DNA of 45,276 nucleotides from an uncultured Ureaplasma sp. (lineage in GTDB: Bacteria; Bacillota_I; Bacilli_A; Mycoplasmatales; Mycoplasmoidaceae), in contig CADCCU010000007.1 in the NCBI GenBank assembly GCA_902800015.1, positions 1-45,276 of the forward strand, written 5' to 3'. Under the pieces are notes generated by a model. The model had not been told where the DNA came from, did no database searches, and saw only the letters and a list, made by a program, of their open reading frames with translations. Below, one piece after another: positions 1 through 7,956 of this stretch. How positions within the stretch are numbered: position 1 is the stretch's first letter; each line of letters opens with the position of its first letter. A program made the position numbers and the translations under genes.

Positions 1-2
1 CA

Positions 3-395
3 AATAATGACGGGAGCATAGTACCAGATAAATCTAAATATGATAAATTAAGTCCAATTGAAGTTAAAAAATTAAAGCTATATTATTCAACTTACAAAAA
101 CAAGGAAACTGAAGAAGATAAAAAAACTCAATCACAAAAAGACTATGAGGAGTTTTTAAAATTAGATAATGAAGACCAAAATCTATACTCTTATCTTGAT
201 GATTATTCTAAAGAATTAATAATTGCAGGCATTGTTGTAGCATCTGTATTATCAATTTCTATATTGGTATATTGAACTTCAGCCACAATAGAATTATTTC
301 AAAACAAAAAAATCGTAAGTACTATTAAGGTTTTTGGAATTCTTTTAGCATCTGCTATTTTTGCTGTGCTAATTTTTTGCTCTACAATATGATAG
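3..395 (+). CDS. C-terminal part of a surface/membrane protein (5' end outside window)
   Basis: The frame is open from the window edge to TAG at 393-395, with two in-frame TGA (Trp) codons. The visible 130 residues are a charged Lys/Glu/Asp/Tyr-rich stretch followed by two hydrophobic membrane segments (about residues 73-92 and 103-125) and almost no tail. This layout, a hydrophilic domain and then paired C-terminal membrane helices, recalls the protein that leaves the other end of the window (43787-45276), so the two may be paralogues. No enzyme motif is visible. Function is not recognised; a cell-surface role is inferred from topology only. Confidence 0.6.
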
Positions 396-439
396 AGTAT
401 ATAAAAATCGAAAAAATCTCAAAAAAAGCGATGTATAGT

Positions 440-735
440 TTAAAGCACCCAATTAATTAAACTTAATTCATTATATCTTTCCTTTGCTGAATGGAATCTT
501 AATGTTTCCCGATAAATCTCATTAATTTTTTTAATTTCATTATCAATTTCATCTTGCGATATTGTGGAAAAATCAAAACCTTTTGGATAAATCTTTCTAA
601 TTAATCCATTAAAGTTTTCAAAACTCTTATATAAACAGGATACTTAAAGATAAAATTATCTTTATTCTTCTCAATTTTAGCTTTCAAAGCTTTTGATCTA
701 TTGCTTTGTTTCTTTTTCTTAACTTGTGATGCCAT
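440..735 (-). pseudogene. Frameshifted small hydrophilic gene
   Basis: An ATG at 733-735 opens a Lys-rich frame (MASQVKKKKQSNRSKALKAK...) that meets a stop after about 44 codons. A different frame then carries an equally gene-like sequence (YKSFENFNGLIRKIYPKG...) ending at 440-442, so a single frameshift near 615-630 splits what looks like a gene of about 97 codons. No family is recognised. It follows, with almost no gap, the other broken frame at 739-893, as if the two once formed an operon. A sequencing error is an alternative to true decay. Confidence 0.45.
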
Positions 736-738
736 ATT

Positions 739-893
739 CTACCTTTCCATTACTAAATTTTGTTCTGCCTGAATAGCTTGCTCATATGATATCTTATTTT
801 CTCTTAATAATTCATATATGTGTGTTCTTCTTTTTTCAACCTTTCAACAAAGTTTTCCAATCCAGCATTTTGTGCTTTACTAATTGTCGGCTA
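739..893 (-). pseudogene. Remnant of a small gene, truncated and frameshifted
   Basis: On the minus strand a gene-like peptide (TISKAQNAGLENFVERLKK) shifts frame near 830 into RRTHIYELLRENKISYEQ and stops at 739-741, three bases upstream of the ATG of the next remnant. The 5' end lacks a start codon: a stop lies just upstream in frame. The two-gene arrangement resembles a plasmid, phage or toxin-antitoxin type cassette, but no family is recognised. From 894 to about 950 nothing but AT-rich sequence is seen. Confidence 0.35.
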
Positions 894-952
894 AGTATAC
901 CCCACAGAACAACATTATTTAATATTTAATAAAAATAAAAACAGAAAATATG

Positions 953-958
953 TATAAT
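953..958 (+). promoter_or_regulatory. -10 element for rplK-rplA
   Basis: TATAAT preceded directly by TG lies 115 nt before the rplK start. No convincing -35 box is seen. The distance leaves a leader of about 110 nt, unusually long for this organism and consistent with ribosomal-protein autoregulation. Confidence 0.5.
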
Positions 959-999
959 AGGAAAGCTTTGAATTATTCAAAGTTATTTACGATTGTAGC

Positions 1000-1033
1000 A
1001 TGTGGAAGTGATTATTTTCACGTTAGACCACGT
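1000..1033 (+). promoter_or_regulatory. Stem-internal loop-stem in the rplK leader, possible L1 binding site
   Basis: ATGTGG (1000-1005) pairs with CCACGT (1028-1033), and inside it GTGA (1008-1011) pairs with TCAC (1018-1021), leaving an asymmetric internal loop (AA against GTTAGA). Two short helices around an asymmetric loop upstream of rplK-rplA is the known form of the L1 autoregulatory site. Identity as the L1 target is inference from position and shape. Confidence 0.4.
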
Positions 1034-1073
1034 AGAGTAAATATTTTCAAATATATTTTAGGAGGATATACTT

Positions 1074-1547
1074 GTGGCTGCAAAAAAGAAACAAATTGCA
1101 CGTATTGCCAAGATCCAATTAATTGGTGGTCAAGCAAAGCCTGGACCAGCATTAGCATCAATTGGTATCAACATGGGTGAATTTACAAAACAATTCAATG
1201 ATTTAACAAGGAAAGACCGTAATGGTGATGTAGTACCTTGTGTTATTACTGCTTATACTGATAAAAGTTTTACTTTTATCATTAAGACTACTCCAGCAAG
1301 CGTCTTATTGAAAAGAGTTGCTAAGATTGAAAAAGCAGGTAAAAACCAACTTACTGATACTGTAGCAACAATTACCAAAGAACAAGCATTAGAAATTGCT
1401 CGACAAAAAATGCCTGATTTAAATGCATATGATGAAGAAATGGCTTTAAGAATGATCGCTGGAACTGCTAAACAAATGGGCATTAAAATTAAAGATGTTG
1501 ATTTAACACCTCGAAAAACTGAAAAAGCTAAAAAAGGAGCTAACTAA
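1074..1547 (+). CDS. rplK: 50S ribosomal protein L11 (uL11)
   Basis: Component of the GTPase-associated centre of the 50S subunit, where it binds 23S rRNA with the L10/L12 stalk. The 157-residue product starts at GTG 1074, chosen because AGGAGG at 1060-1065 is well placed and because translation then begins [16 protein letters not shown], the expected L11 N-terminus, with the conserved [14 protein letters not shown] region following. It is longer than the usual 141 or so residues because of a Lys-rich C-terminal tail. rplA follows after 2 nt, the normal rplK-rplA operon. Confidence 0.97.
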   Translation: MAAKKKQIARIAKIQLIGGQAKPGPALASIGINMGEFTKQFNDLTRKDRNGDVVPCVITAYTDKSFTFIIKTTPASVLLKRVAKIEKAGKNQLTDTVATITKEQALEIARQKMPDLNAYDEEMALRMIAGTAKQMGIKIKDVDLTPRKTEKAKKGAN

Positions 1548-1549
1548 TT

Positions 1550-2221
1550 ATGGCTGGAAAAAAATATATTACTGCTAAGAAATTAGTTGATTCTAAAAAA
1601 ATATACCCAATTGCTGAAGCAGTGAAACTTGCTAAAGAAACATCATATTCAAAATTCGATGCATCTATTGATATTGCTATTAAACTAAATGTTGATACAA
1701 CAAAAGCTGAACAACAATTAAGAGGTTCAATTGCTTTGCCTCATTATTATGGTAAAACATCTAGAATCTTAGTAATTGATGATTCAATTACAGCTGATCA
1801 AGCTAAAAAAGCTGGCGCAGAATTCTTTGGTGGTGATGAAAAGATTGCCGAAATTAAAGATGGATGACTTGATTTTGATGTATTAATTACTACACCAAAA
1901 TTTATGCCTAAATTAGCTAAATTAGGTAAAATTTTAGGTCCTAAAGGATTAATGCCAAACCCTAAACTAGGAACAGTAACTACAAAAGTAGTTGATACTA
2001 TTAAAGAATTTAAGGGTGGTAAATCTACATACCGTACAGATACATATGGAAATGTTCATATGATTATTGGTAAGAAGTCTGCAAAGAATGAAGATGTTGT
2101 TGAGAACATTGAAACTCTAATTAACTTCATCACTTCAAAGAGACCATCAACAATCAAAGGTGAATATATTAAATCAATTTATATCTCATCTACAATGGGT
2201 CCATCAATAAGAATTAAATAA
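1550..2221 (+). CDS. rplA: 50S ribosomal protein L1 (uL1)
   Basis: Forms the L1 stalk that moves deacylated tRNA out of the E site, and in many bacteria represses its own mRNA. The 223-residue frame contains one in-frame TGA (Trp, 1865-1867). The hallmark run LGKILGPKGLMPNPKLGTVT is present, as is the N-terminal KYITAKKLVDSKKIYPIAEA. The start is ATG 1550, 2 nt after the rplK stop. A strong terminator follows, so the operon ends here. Confidence 0.97.
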
Positions 2222-2244
2222 TAATTATCATAAATTTCAGAACT

Positions 2245-2275
2245 CCACTTTACTTTGTAAAGTGGTTTTCTTTTT
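2245..2275 (+). terminator. Intrinsic terminator of rplK-rplA
   Basis: CCACTTTA (2245-2252) pairs with TAAAGTGG (2258-2265), followed by a T-rich tract to about 2277. It lies 24 nt after the rplA stop. Confidence 0.85.
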
Positions 2276-2284
2276 TTAATATAA

Positions 2285-2311
2285 TTAGCACTTTAATGGT
2301 GAGAGTGCTAA
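2285..2311 (+). promoter_or_regulatory. CIRCE operator (HrcA binding site) before clpB
   Basis: TTAGCACTT, 9 nt spacer, GAGTGCTAA: this matches the CIRCE consensus TTAGCACTC-N9-GAGTGCTAA with one mismatch in the left arm. HrcA binding at CIRCE represses heat-shock genes. The -10 box begins 9 nt downstream, so a bound repressor would block the promoter. Confidence 0.93.
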
Positions 2312-2316
2312 TTTTA

Positions 2317-2325
2317 TGTTATAAT
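2317..2325 (+). promoter_or_regulatory. Extended -10 promoter of clpB
   Basis: TG-T-TATAAT (extended -10) directly after CIRCE. The predicted transcript start near 2332 leaves a short leader carrying the Shine-Dalgarno AAGGAGG at 2340-2346. Confidence 0.7.
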
Positions 2326-2353
2326 ATTGTAAATTTATCAAGGAGGAAATATT

Positions 2354-4489
2354 ATGGAATTCAACTTTAATCCAGCAGATGATGAAAAAGACGTCTTAAA
2401 CAAATATGGTAGAAATTTAAACCAAGAAGTTAAGGATAATAAAATTGATCCTATTATTGGTCGTGATGAAGAAGTAAGAAGAGTTATTGAGATTATTTCT
2501 AGGAAAACTAAAAATAATCCAGTTTTGATTGGTGAACCTGGTGTAGGTAAAACAGCTATCGTTGAAGGTCTTGCCCAAAGAATTGTTAATAATGATGTAC
2601 CGAGCAATTTAAAAGACAAAGTAATTTATGAAATATCTTTGCCAAGTATTATTGCTGGTGCAAGTTATCAAGGCCAATTTGAACAAAGACTTAATAGCAT
2701 TATTAAAGCTGTTAAAGAATCAAATGGCAAGATCATTCTTTTTATAGATGAAATCCATATGTTAATTGGTACTGGTAAAAATGGTAGTGGCTCATCAATG
2801 GATGCTGCTAATATTTTTAAACCAATGATGGCTCGTGGTGAAATGAAGATTATCGGTGCCACAACATTAAATGAATACCGTGAATATATTGAAAAAGATT
2901 CTGCATTAGAACGCCGTATGCAAAAGGTTTATGTTAAAGAACCAAGTAAAGAAGAAACTTTAACAATCATGCGTGGTCTAAAACAAAAATGAGAGATCTT
3001 TCACAATGTTAAAATTCATGACTCAGCATTAGTTGCTGCTGTCAAATTATCTGATCGCTATATCAATGATCGTTATCTTCCAGACAAAGCAATTGATTTA
3101 ATTGATGAAGCAGCTGCAAAAGTTAAAACCCAGATGTATTCTCTTCCTAGTGATTTAGATGAAGTAAATCATCAAGTTGTTTATTTAGAAACAGAGAAAG
3201 CAGCTTTGATAAATGAAAATGATGCTAAATCTAAAAAAGCATTAGAAGAAACTGAACAAAAATTAGAAACACTAAAGAAAAAGCAAAAGAAACTAAGAGA
3301 TAATTGACAAAAGCAAAAATCTGAACATGACATTCTAAATAATTTGAAGAAACAAGTTGAAGAAGATAAACAAAAAATTGACCGATACCAAATGGAAGGT
3401 GAATTTGTTAAAGCTAGTGAATTGCTTTATTCAACTATTCCTAATTTGCAAAAGCAAATTACTGATTTAGAAACCAAGATTAATGATGATCCAAAAAATA
3501 TGATTCATGATTCAGTTACAGCTAATGATGTATCTGAAGTAATATCTAAAGCAACAGGCATTCCTTTAGAAAAATTAATTGAATCAGATAAAAATAAATT
3601 GTTAAATCTTGAAAATGAATTAAAAAAACGTGTTAAAGGCCAAGATGAAGCAATTAAAATTGTTAGTGACGTAGTTTTAAGAAGTCGAGCTGGAATTAAT
3701 GATCCAAATCGTCCTATTGGTTCATTCTTATTTATTGGTCCAACAGGTGTTGGTAAAACTGAATTAGCTAAATCTTTAGCTAGTGCATTATTTAACAGTG
3801 AAAAAGCTATTGTTAGATTTGATATGAGTGAATTTATGGAAAAACACTCCGTATCAAAATTAGTTGGTGCACCTCCTGGATATGTAGGTTATGAGCAAGC
3901 TGGAGAATTAACCGAAGCTATTAGACGCCGACCTTATTCAGTAATTTTATTAGATGAAATTGAAAAGGCTCACCCTGATGTATTAAACTTGTTTTTACAA
4001 GTTTTAGATGATGGTCAATTAAGAGATTCTCAAGGACGTGAAGTCAACTTTAAAAATACAATTATCATTATGACATCTAATTTATGTAGTGAATTAATTG
4101 GTAAGAAAGATAAACAAAAAGTTATCGAGGAACTTTCACATTTTTTGAAAAAAGAATTTATCAATCGTATTGATGAAATTGTGCCATTTAATAAGTTAGG
4201 AACAAATGAAATTTTTGAAATTATCAAAAAAACATTAAATGATTTATCTACTCGCTTGTTAAATCAAGATATTAATGTAAGTTTTGATAAAAATGTGTAT
4301 AAGCATATTCAAGATTCTGCATATGATCCAGTTTTCGGTGCACGGCCAATTAAGCGTTTTATCCAAAAAGAAATTGAGAATTTAATTGCTAAAGCAATAG
4401 TTGATAATAAAGTAAAAAAAGAAAAAAAATATGTTGTGGAATTGAAAAGTGATAAAAAACTTACAATTCGTGAAATTAAATCAAATTAA
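2354..4489 (+). CDS. clpB: ATP-dependent chaperone ClpB lacking the N-terminal domain
   Basis: Hexameric AAA+ disaggregase that extracts proteins from aggregates together with DnaK. The 711 residues include in-frame TGA (Trp) codons. NBD1 has Walker A GEPGVGKT at residues 60-67 and Walker [11 protein letters not shown] coiled-coil middle domain spans about residues 270-380. NBD2 has Walker A GPTGVGKT near 462 and [14 protein letters not shown] near 530. The middle domain separates it from ClpA and ClpC. The start at ATG 2354 is fixed by the Shine-Dalgarno at 2340; only about 30 residues precede NBD1, so the usual substrate-binding N-domain (about 150 residues) is absent. It is controlled by CIRCE. 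Confidence 0.97.
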
Positions 4490-4589
4490 TAACAATAATG
4501 ATTTGAAACGATTATTTTAATAAGTTTATATTGTAACCATATAAAATATGCAAAAATAAGAAATCTAACATTCGTGATTGATATGTTTA

Positions 4590-4595
4590 TATAAT
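4590..4595 (+). promoter_or_regulatory. -10 element of the BspA-like lipoprotein gene
   Basis: TATAAT only 8 nt before the ATG at 4604, with no Shine-Dalgarno between them. The mRNA is predicted to be nearly leaderless. Confidence 0.5.
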
Positions 4596-5371
4596 TATTA
4601 AAAATGCATAAAATTAAATTATTAAAATCGATTTTAATTCCTACACTAGGAATCTCAACAATTAGTACAATTCCCGTTGTATCAATAAGTTGTAGTTGTG
4701 GATCAGAAAATCCAGAGATAATTCGTGTTACAAGTGTTTCATTAAATAAAACTTCTATAACTTTAGCTGTAGATGATAATGAAACTTTAACTGCAACTGT
4801 TTTGCCAGAAAATGCAACTAATAAAACAGTTACTTGAGGTTCAAGTGATACAAGTGTTGCCGCCGTTGATGCGAATGGAAAAATCACTGCTGTAGGATTA
4901 GGCAATGCAACCATTACTGTTACAACAAATGATGGTAATAAAACTGCAACTTGTGAAGTAAATGTAAACTCTCCATATGTAATCATTATTGCTAATGCGA
5001 ACTCAGCTTTAGCTTTAAATAATAAAGATGCAAATATCCCTGATTTACAATATTCAACAGATGATGGAGCTAGTTGAATCACATATAGCGAAGAAATAAA
5101 TATTGGTCAAGGCCAAACATTATACCTAAAAGGTAATAATCCTGATGGTTGGTCAAAATCAAATACAAATTATTCATATTTATCTATTACTGGTGATGTA
5201 TCCATCTCTGGTAATGTTATGGGATTATTAGATAACGGTGCAAAAACAAGTGAAAAAGGAGATATCACTGATATTCCATGTGATTATTGTTTTTGTAAAT
5301 TATTTGAAGGTTCAGCTGGAATAACAAGTGTTAGTGAAGATTTCTTACCTGCAATGACTTTAACAAATAAG

Positions 5372-5725
5372 TGTTATCAATATATGTTTTCTGGTTGTAC
5401 TTCTTTAACTACTGCGCCTGAGTTGCCTGCAACATCTTTAGCTGATAGTTGTTATTGAGCTATGTTTAATTATTGTACCTCTTTAATTGAAGCACCTGAA
5501 TTGCCTGCAACAACTTTAACACCATGTTGTTATGCTTATATGTTTGATGGTTGTACTTCTCTAACTGCTGGACCTGAGTTGCCTGCAACAACTTTGGCAA
5601 AAGACTGCTATAAAGTAATGTTTTTTGGTTGCACATCATTAACTACTGCGCCTGAGTTGCCTGCAACAACTTTGACAAATGGTTGTTATGCATATATGTT
5701 TTCTAGTTGTTCATCCTTGAATTCA
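5372..5725 (+). repeat. Array of 78-bp repeats (26-residue BspA-type units), first module
   Basis: Units begin at 5372, 5450, 5528, 5606 and 5684 (TGTTAT/TGCTAT in each), exactly 78 bp apart. Each encodes CY..MF..CTSL..APELPATTL plus four to five variable residues. The last unit is partial. Near-identical DNA between units (for example CCTGAGTTGCCTGCAACA) offers substrate for recombination and slippage. Confidence 0.9.
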
Positions 5726-6018
5726 ATTTGAATTGACTATATAGGTAATTATGATTCTACATATTTTGATCATTGAGTAGATAATGTTTCTGGTCATGGC
5801 ACATTCTATTATGATGGTGGCCAAACTGCACAGAATTTCCAATTACTTGCACTTTGAGTAACTACTGGACATAATTTTTTAGTTATTAATGCTAATACAA
5901 ACTCAACACTAACATTAAACAATGGTGGCGAAAACAATCCAAATTTACAATATTCAACAGATCGTACTAATTGATCTGCATACAACACAACAATAGATAT
6001 TCCTCAAGGTCTGAAAAT

Positions 6019-6092
6019 TTACCTAAAAGGTAATAACCCTACTGGTTGATCACATTTACCTAAAAGGTAATAACCCTACTGGTTGATCACAT
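6019..6092 (+). repeat. Exact 37-bp tandem duplication that breaks the reading frame
   Basis: Copy 1 is 6019-6055 and copy 2 is 6056-6092; they are identical, and two further flanking bases also match. As 37 is not a multiple of 3, the frame shifts and TAA at 6068-6070 ends translation. With one copy the frame continues from ...GNNPTGWSH straight into the second module. Confidence 0.95.
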
Positions 6093-6305
6093 TCAACTTT
6101 TTGTTTTTCAACCATATATATTTTAGGTAATATATCAATTTCTGGTAATGTTATGGCATTATTAGATAATGGAGCAAAGTCAGGAGAAGAAGGAGATATC
6201 ACAGATATTCCATGTGATTATTGTTTTTATGATCTATTTAGAGACTCAACTGGAATAACAAGTGTTACTCATCGTTTCTTGCCTGCAACAAGTATGACAT
6301 ATCTT

Positions 6306-6515
6306 TGTTATAGTGAGATGTTTAGTAATTGCACTTCTTTAACTATTCCACCTGAGTTGCCTGCAACAACTTTATCAGAATTATGTTATAATGGTATGTT
6401 TCACAACTGTTCATCATTAACTACTGCGCCTGAGTTGCCTGCAACAACATTAGCAACAGCGTGTTATAGCAGTATGTTTGATGGTTGTTCATCATTAAAT
6501 TCAATTAAAATTGGT
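6306..6515 (+). repeat. Array of 78-bp repeats, second module
   Basis: Units begin at 6306, 6384 and 6462, again 78 bp apart, with the same CY..MF..C(T/S)SL.. PELPATTL pattern. This module lies downstream of the frameshift and is not translated in the present state. Confidence 0.88.
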
Positions 6516-6723
6516 TATACAGGTAATTACAATTGAGCTTTTTTTATGAATTGAGTAAATGATGTTGCCTCTTCAGGTACGTTTTACTATAATGGTGGCG
6601 ATACTCTGACAAATTTTGGTTTCCTTTCAAGTTGAACAAAACAACCTTTTTAATTAAAACTATATAATTTATCTTATAAACAGTTTTTGTGTATCTAGTA
6701 CTTATATATGTAATATTTAAAAA

Positions 6724-7077
6724 CTATTCTTTTAAATTATTTTTAACAGCAAGATTATCAATACGTTTAACTAATGATTCAACTAAACTAAGAATTCGTT
6801 GGTTAAATTCTTGTTGCTCTTTTCAACGTTTGTCTTGATTAGACATAAACTTAACAACTTTTTGGTTAAATTCTCGTTGTTTATTTTCGAACTCAGTAAA
6901 TCATTCAGGTTTAGTGGTCATTGTATCGTTTTGGTTATCATCTGGCATTTTTTGCCATGTTGTTATATATAATACCATACTTTTTTCTAAATGTTCTGGT
7001 ATAGTAGCAATGTTACTGAAATCTTTAAAGTCACTTTCAGTAACTTTTATTTTCTTAGTATTTTTATTTATTTTCAT
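6724..7077 (-). CDS. Small coiled-coil protein of a duplicated family
   Basis: Intact frame of 117 residues with a TGA Trp codon in KPEWFTEFENKQ. The start at ATG 7077 follows a GGGAGG-like Shine-Dalgarno. The N-terminal third is basic (MKINKNTKKIKVTESDFKDF), the middle carries TTWQKMPDDNQND, and the C-terminal half is predicted coiled coil (RWKEQQEFNQRILSLVESLV). A frameshifted, shortened copy lies at 15341-15600, and about 70 bp upstream of the start are also conserved between the copies. Function is unknown. It faces the 3' end of the surface lipoprotein gene. Confidence 0.7.
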
Positions 7078-7301
7078 AAATAATAAATATACCTCCCATA
7101 TATTAAATTGGAAAATTTTGAGGGATTTTTCAAAAAATATTAAATTTTTGGAATAAATTTAGACGATAATAGATAAAAATATAAATTTATTAAAAACTAA
7201 CGGTAAACTGATATTGTTTTTTTGATTAAATTTACAAAATACATAAAATCTTAATTGAAATTAATATTAATGCACCATATAGTTTATTATTTATAATTTA
7301 G

Positions 7302-7307
7302 TATAAT
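7302..7307 (+). promoter_or_regulatory. -10 element for the membrane protein-hydrogenase pair
   Basis: TATAAT lies 16 nt before the ATG at 7324, with no clear Shine-Dalgarno. The rest of the 7078-7323 gap is AT-rich; its first 70 or so bases form the conserved leader of the gene at 6724-7077. Confidence 0.4.
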
Positions 7308-7323
7308 TAGGATAATAGTATTT

Positions 7324-7956
7324 ATGAATATAAATAGTTTATTCAAAAGAAATGAAGCCCAATTATTTGAGCTACAAAGATCATTTATTAAGTACTTAAT
7401 TTACTACTTAATTTTGTTTTTTATTCCCATTGTAATTCCTGCAATTTTAACAAATATTCCATATGTTAATTACATTAACAAATACAATCAAATAATTATT
7501 GGTGTTATTGTTAATATGACATTAATTAGAATGGCAATTACCTCTAAGCATTATGTACCATTAATTATTGGTTGTGCTTTACCTTCATTATCAGCTTTAC
7601 CATTTGGTTTAGTTGGAACAATTACTTTACCATTCATGTATTCATGTTTTATGATGCCTTTTATTTGATTAGGTAATTTAAGTTTGGTATTAATTTTTAA
7701 GATTTTATTTAGTAAGAGACAAATTAATTATGCATTAGTTTCAATAATTGCTTTAATAGTTAAAGTAATAATCATTTATGGATTCTTTTGCATCATTTCA
7801 TATGCAAGCGGAATAATTCCAGTTGATTATCTTGGATTTGGTAATATGCAATTAGCCATGAGTTTATATCAAGTTATTACTTTAATTACCGCAGAATCAT
7901 TAAATATTTATTTTGCAATTAAATTCAAAAAAATGAATAATTATGAGAGATTATAA
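7324..7956 (+). CDS. Polytopic membrane protein overlapping the hydrogenase gene
   Basis: 210 residues with about five or six hydrophobic segments and one TGA Trp codon. The N-terminus is short and cytoplasmic-like (MNINSLFKRNEAQLFELQRS). Loops contain ITSKHYVPLIIGCALPSLSA. No transporter signature is certain; overall size and helix number resemble small ECF-type S components or other five- to six-helix permease subunits, but that is a guess. Its 3' end overlaps the hydrogenase start by 14 nt, so the two are translationally coupled, which suggests a shared role such as transport or membrane attachment linked to hydrogen metabolism. Confidence 0.7.

Larger units (their letters stand above)
4604..6653 (+). 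pseudogene. BspA-like repeat surface lipoprotein, currently frameshifted by a 37-bp tandem duplication
   Basis: The N-terminus is a lipoprotein signal (hydrophobic segment, VSISC lipobox with Cys30). A Big_2-type Ig-like domain follows (about residues 40-125; SVSLNKTSITLAV... ATVLPENAT... ITAVGLGNATITV). Then come two copies of a module made of an LQYSTDDGASW...YLKGNNP region, a SISGNVM.LLDNGAK...GDITDIPCDYCF region and 26-residue repeats of the type CYxxMFxGCTSLTTAPELPATTL. Many TGA codons read as Trp. The first half stops at TAA 6068-6070, inside the second copy of a 37-bp duplication; removing one copy restores a single frame of about 670 residues to TAA 6651-6653. Such proteins are typical adhesin-like surface molecules of gut and mucosal microbes. 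The repeat family is seen directly; the adhesion role is inferred. Confidence 0.8.

Noticed and set aside
950-1180. 76-codon plus-strand frame over the rplK start
   Set aside because: It overlaps the rplK leader and coding start in another frame, lacks a Shine-Dalgarno, and its 3' part is a shifted reading of L11.
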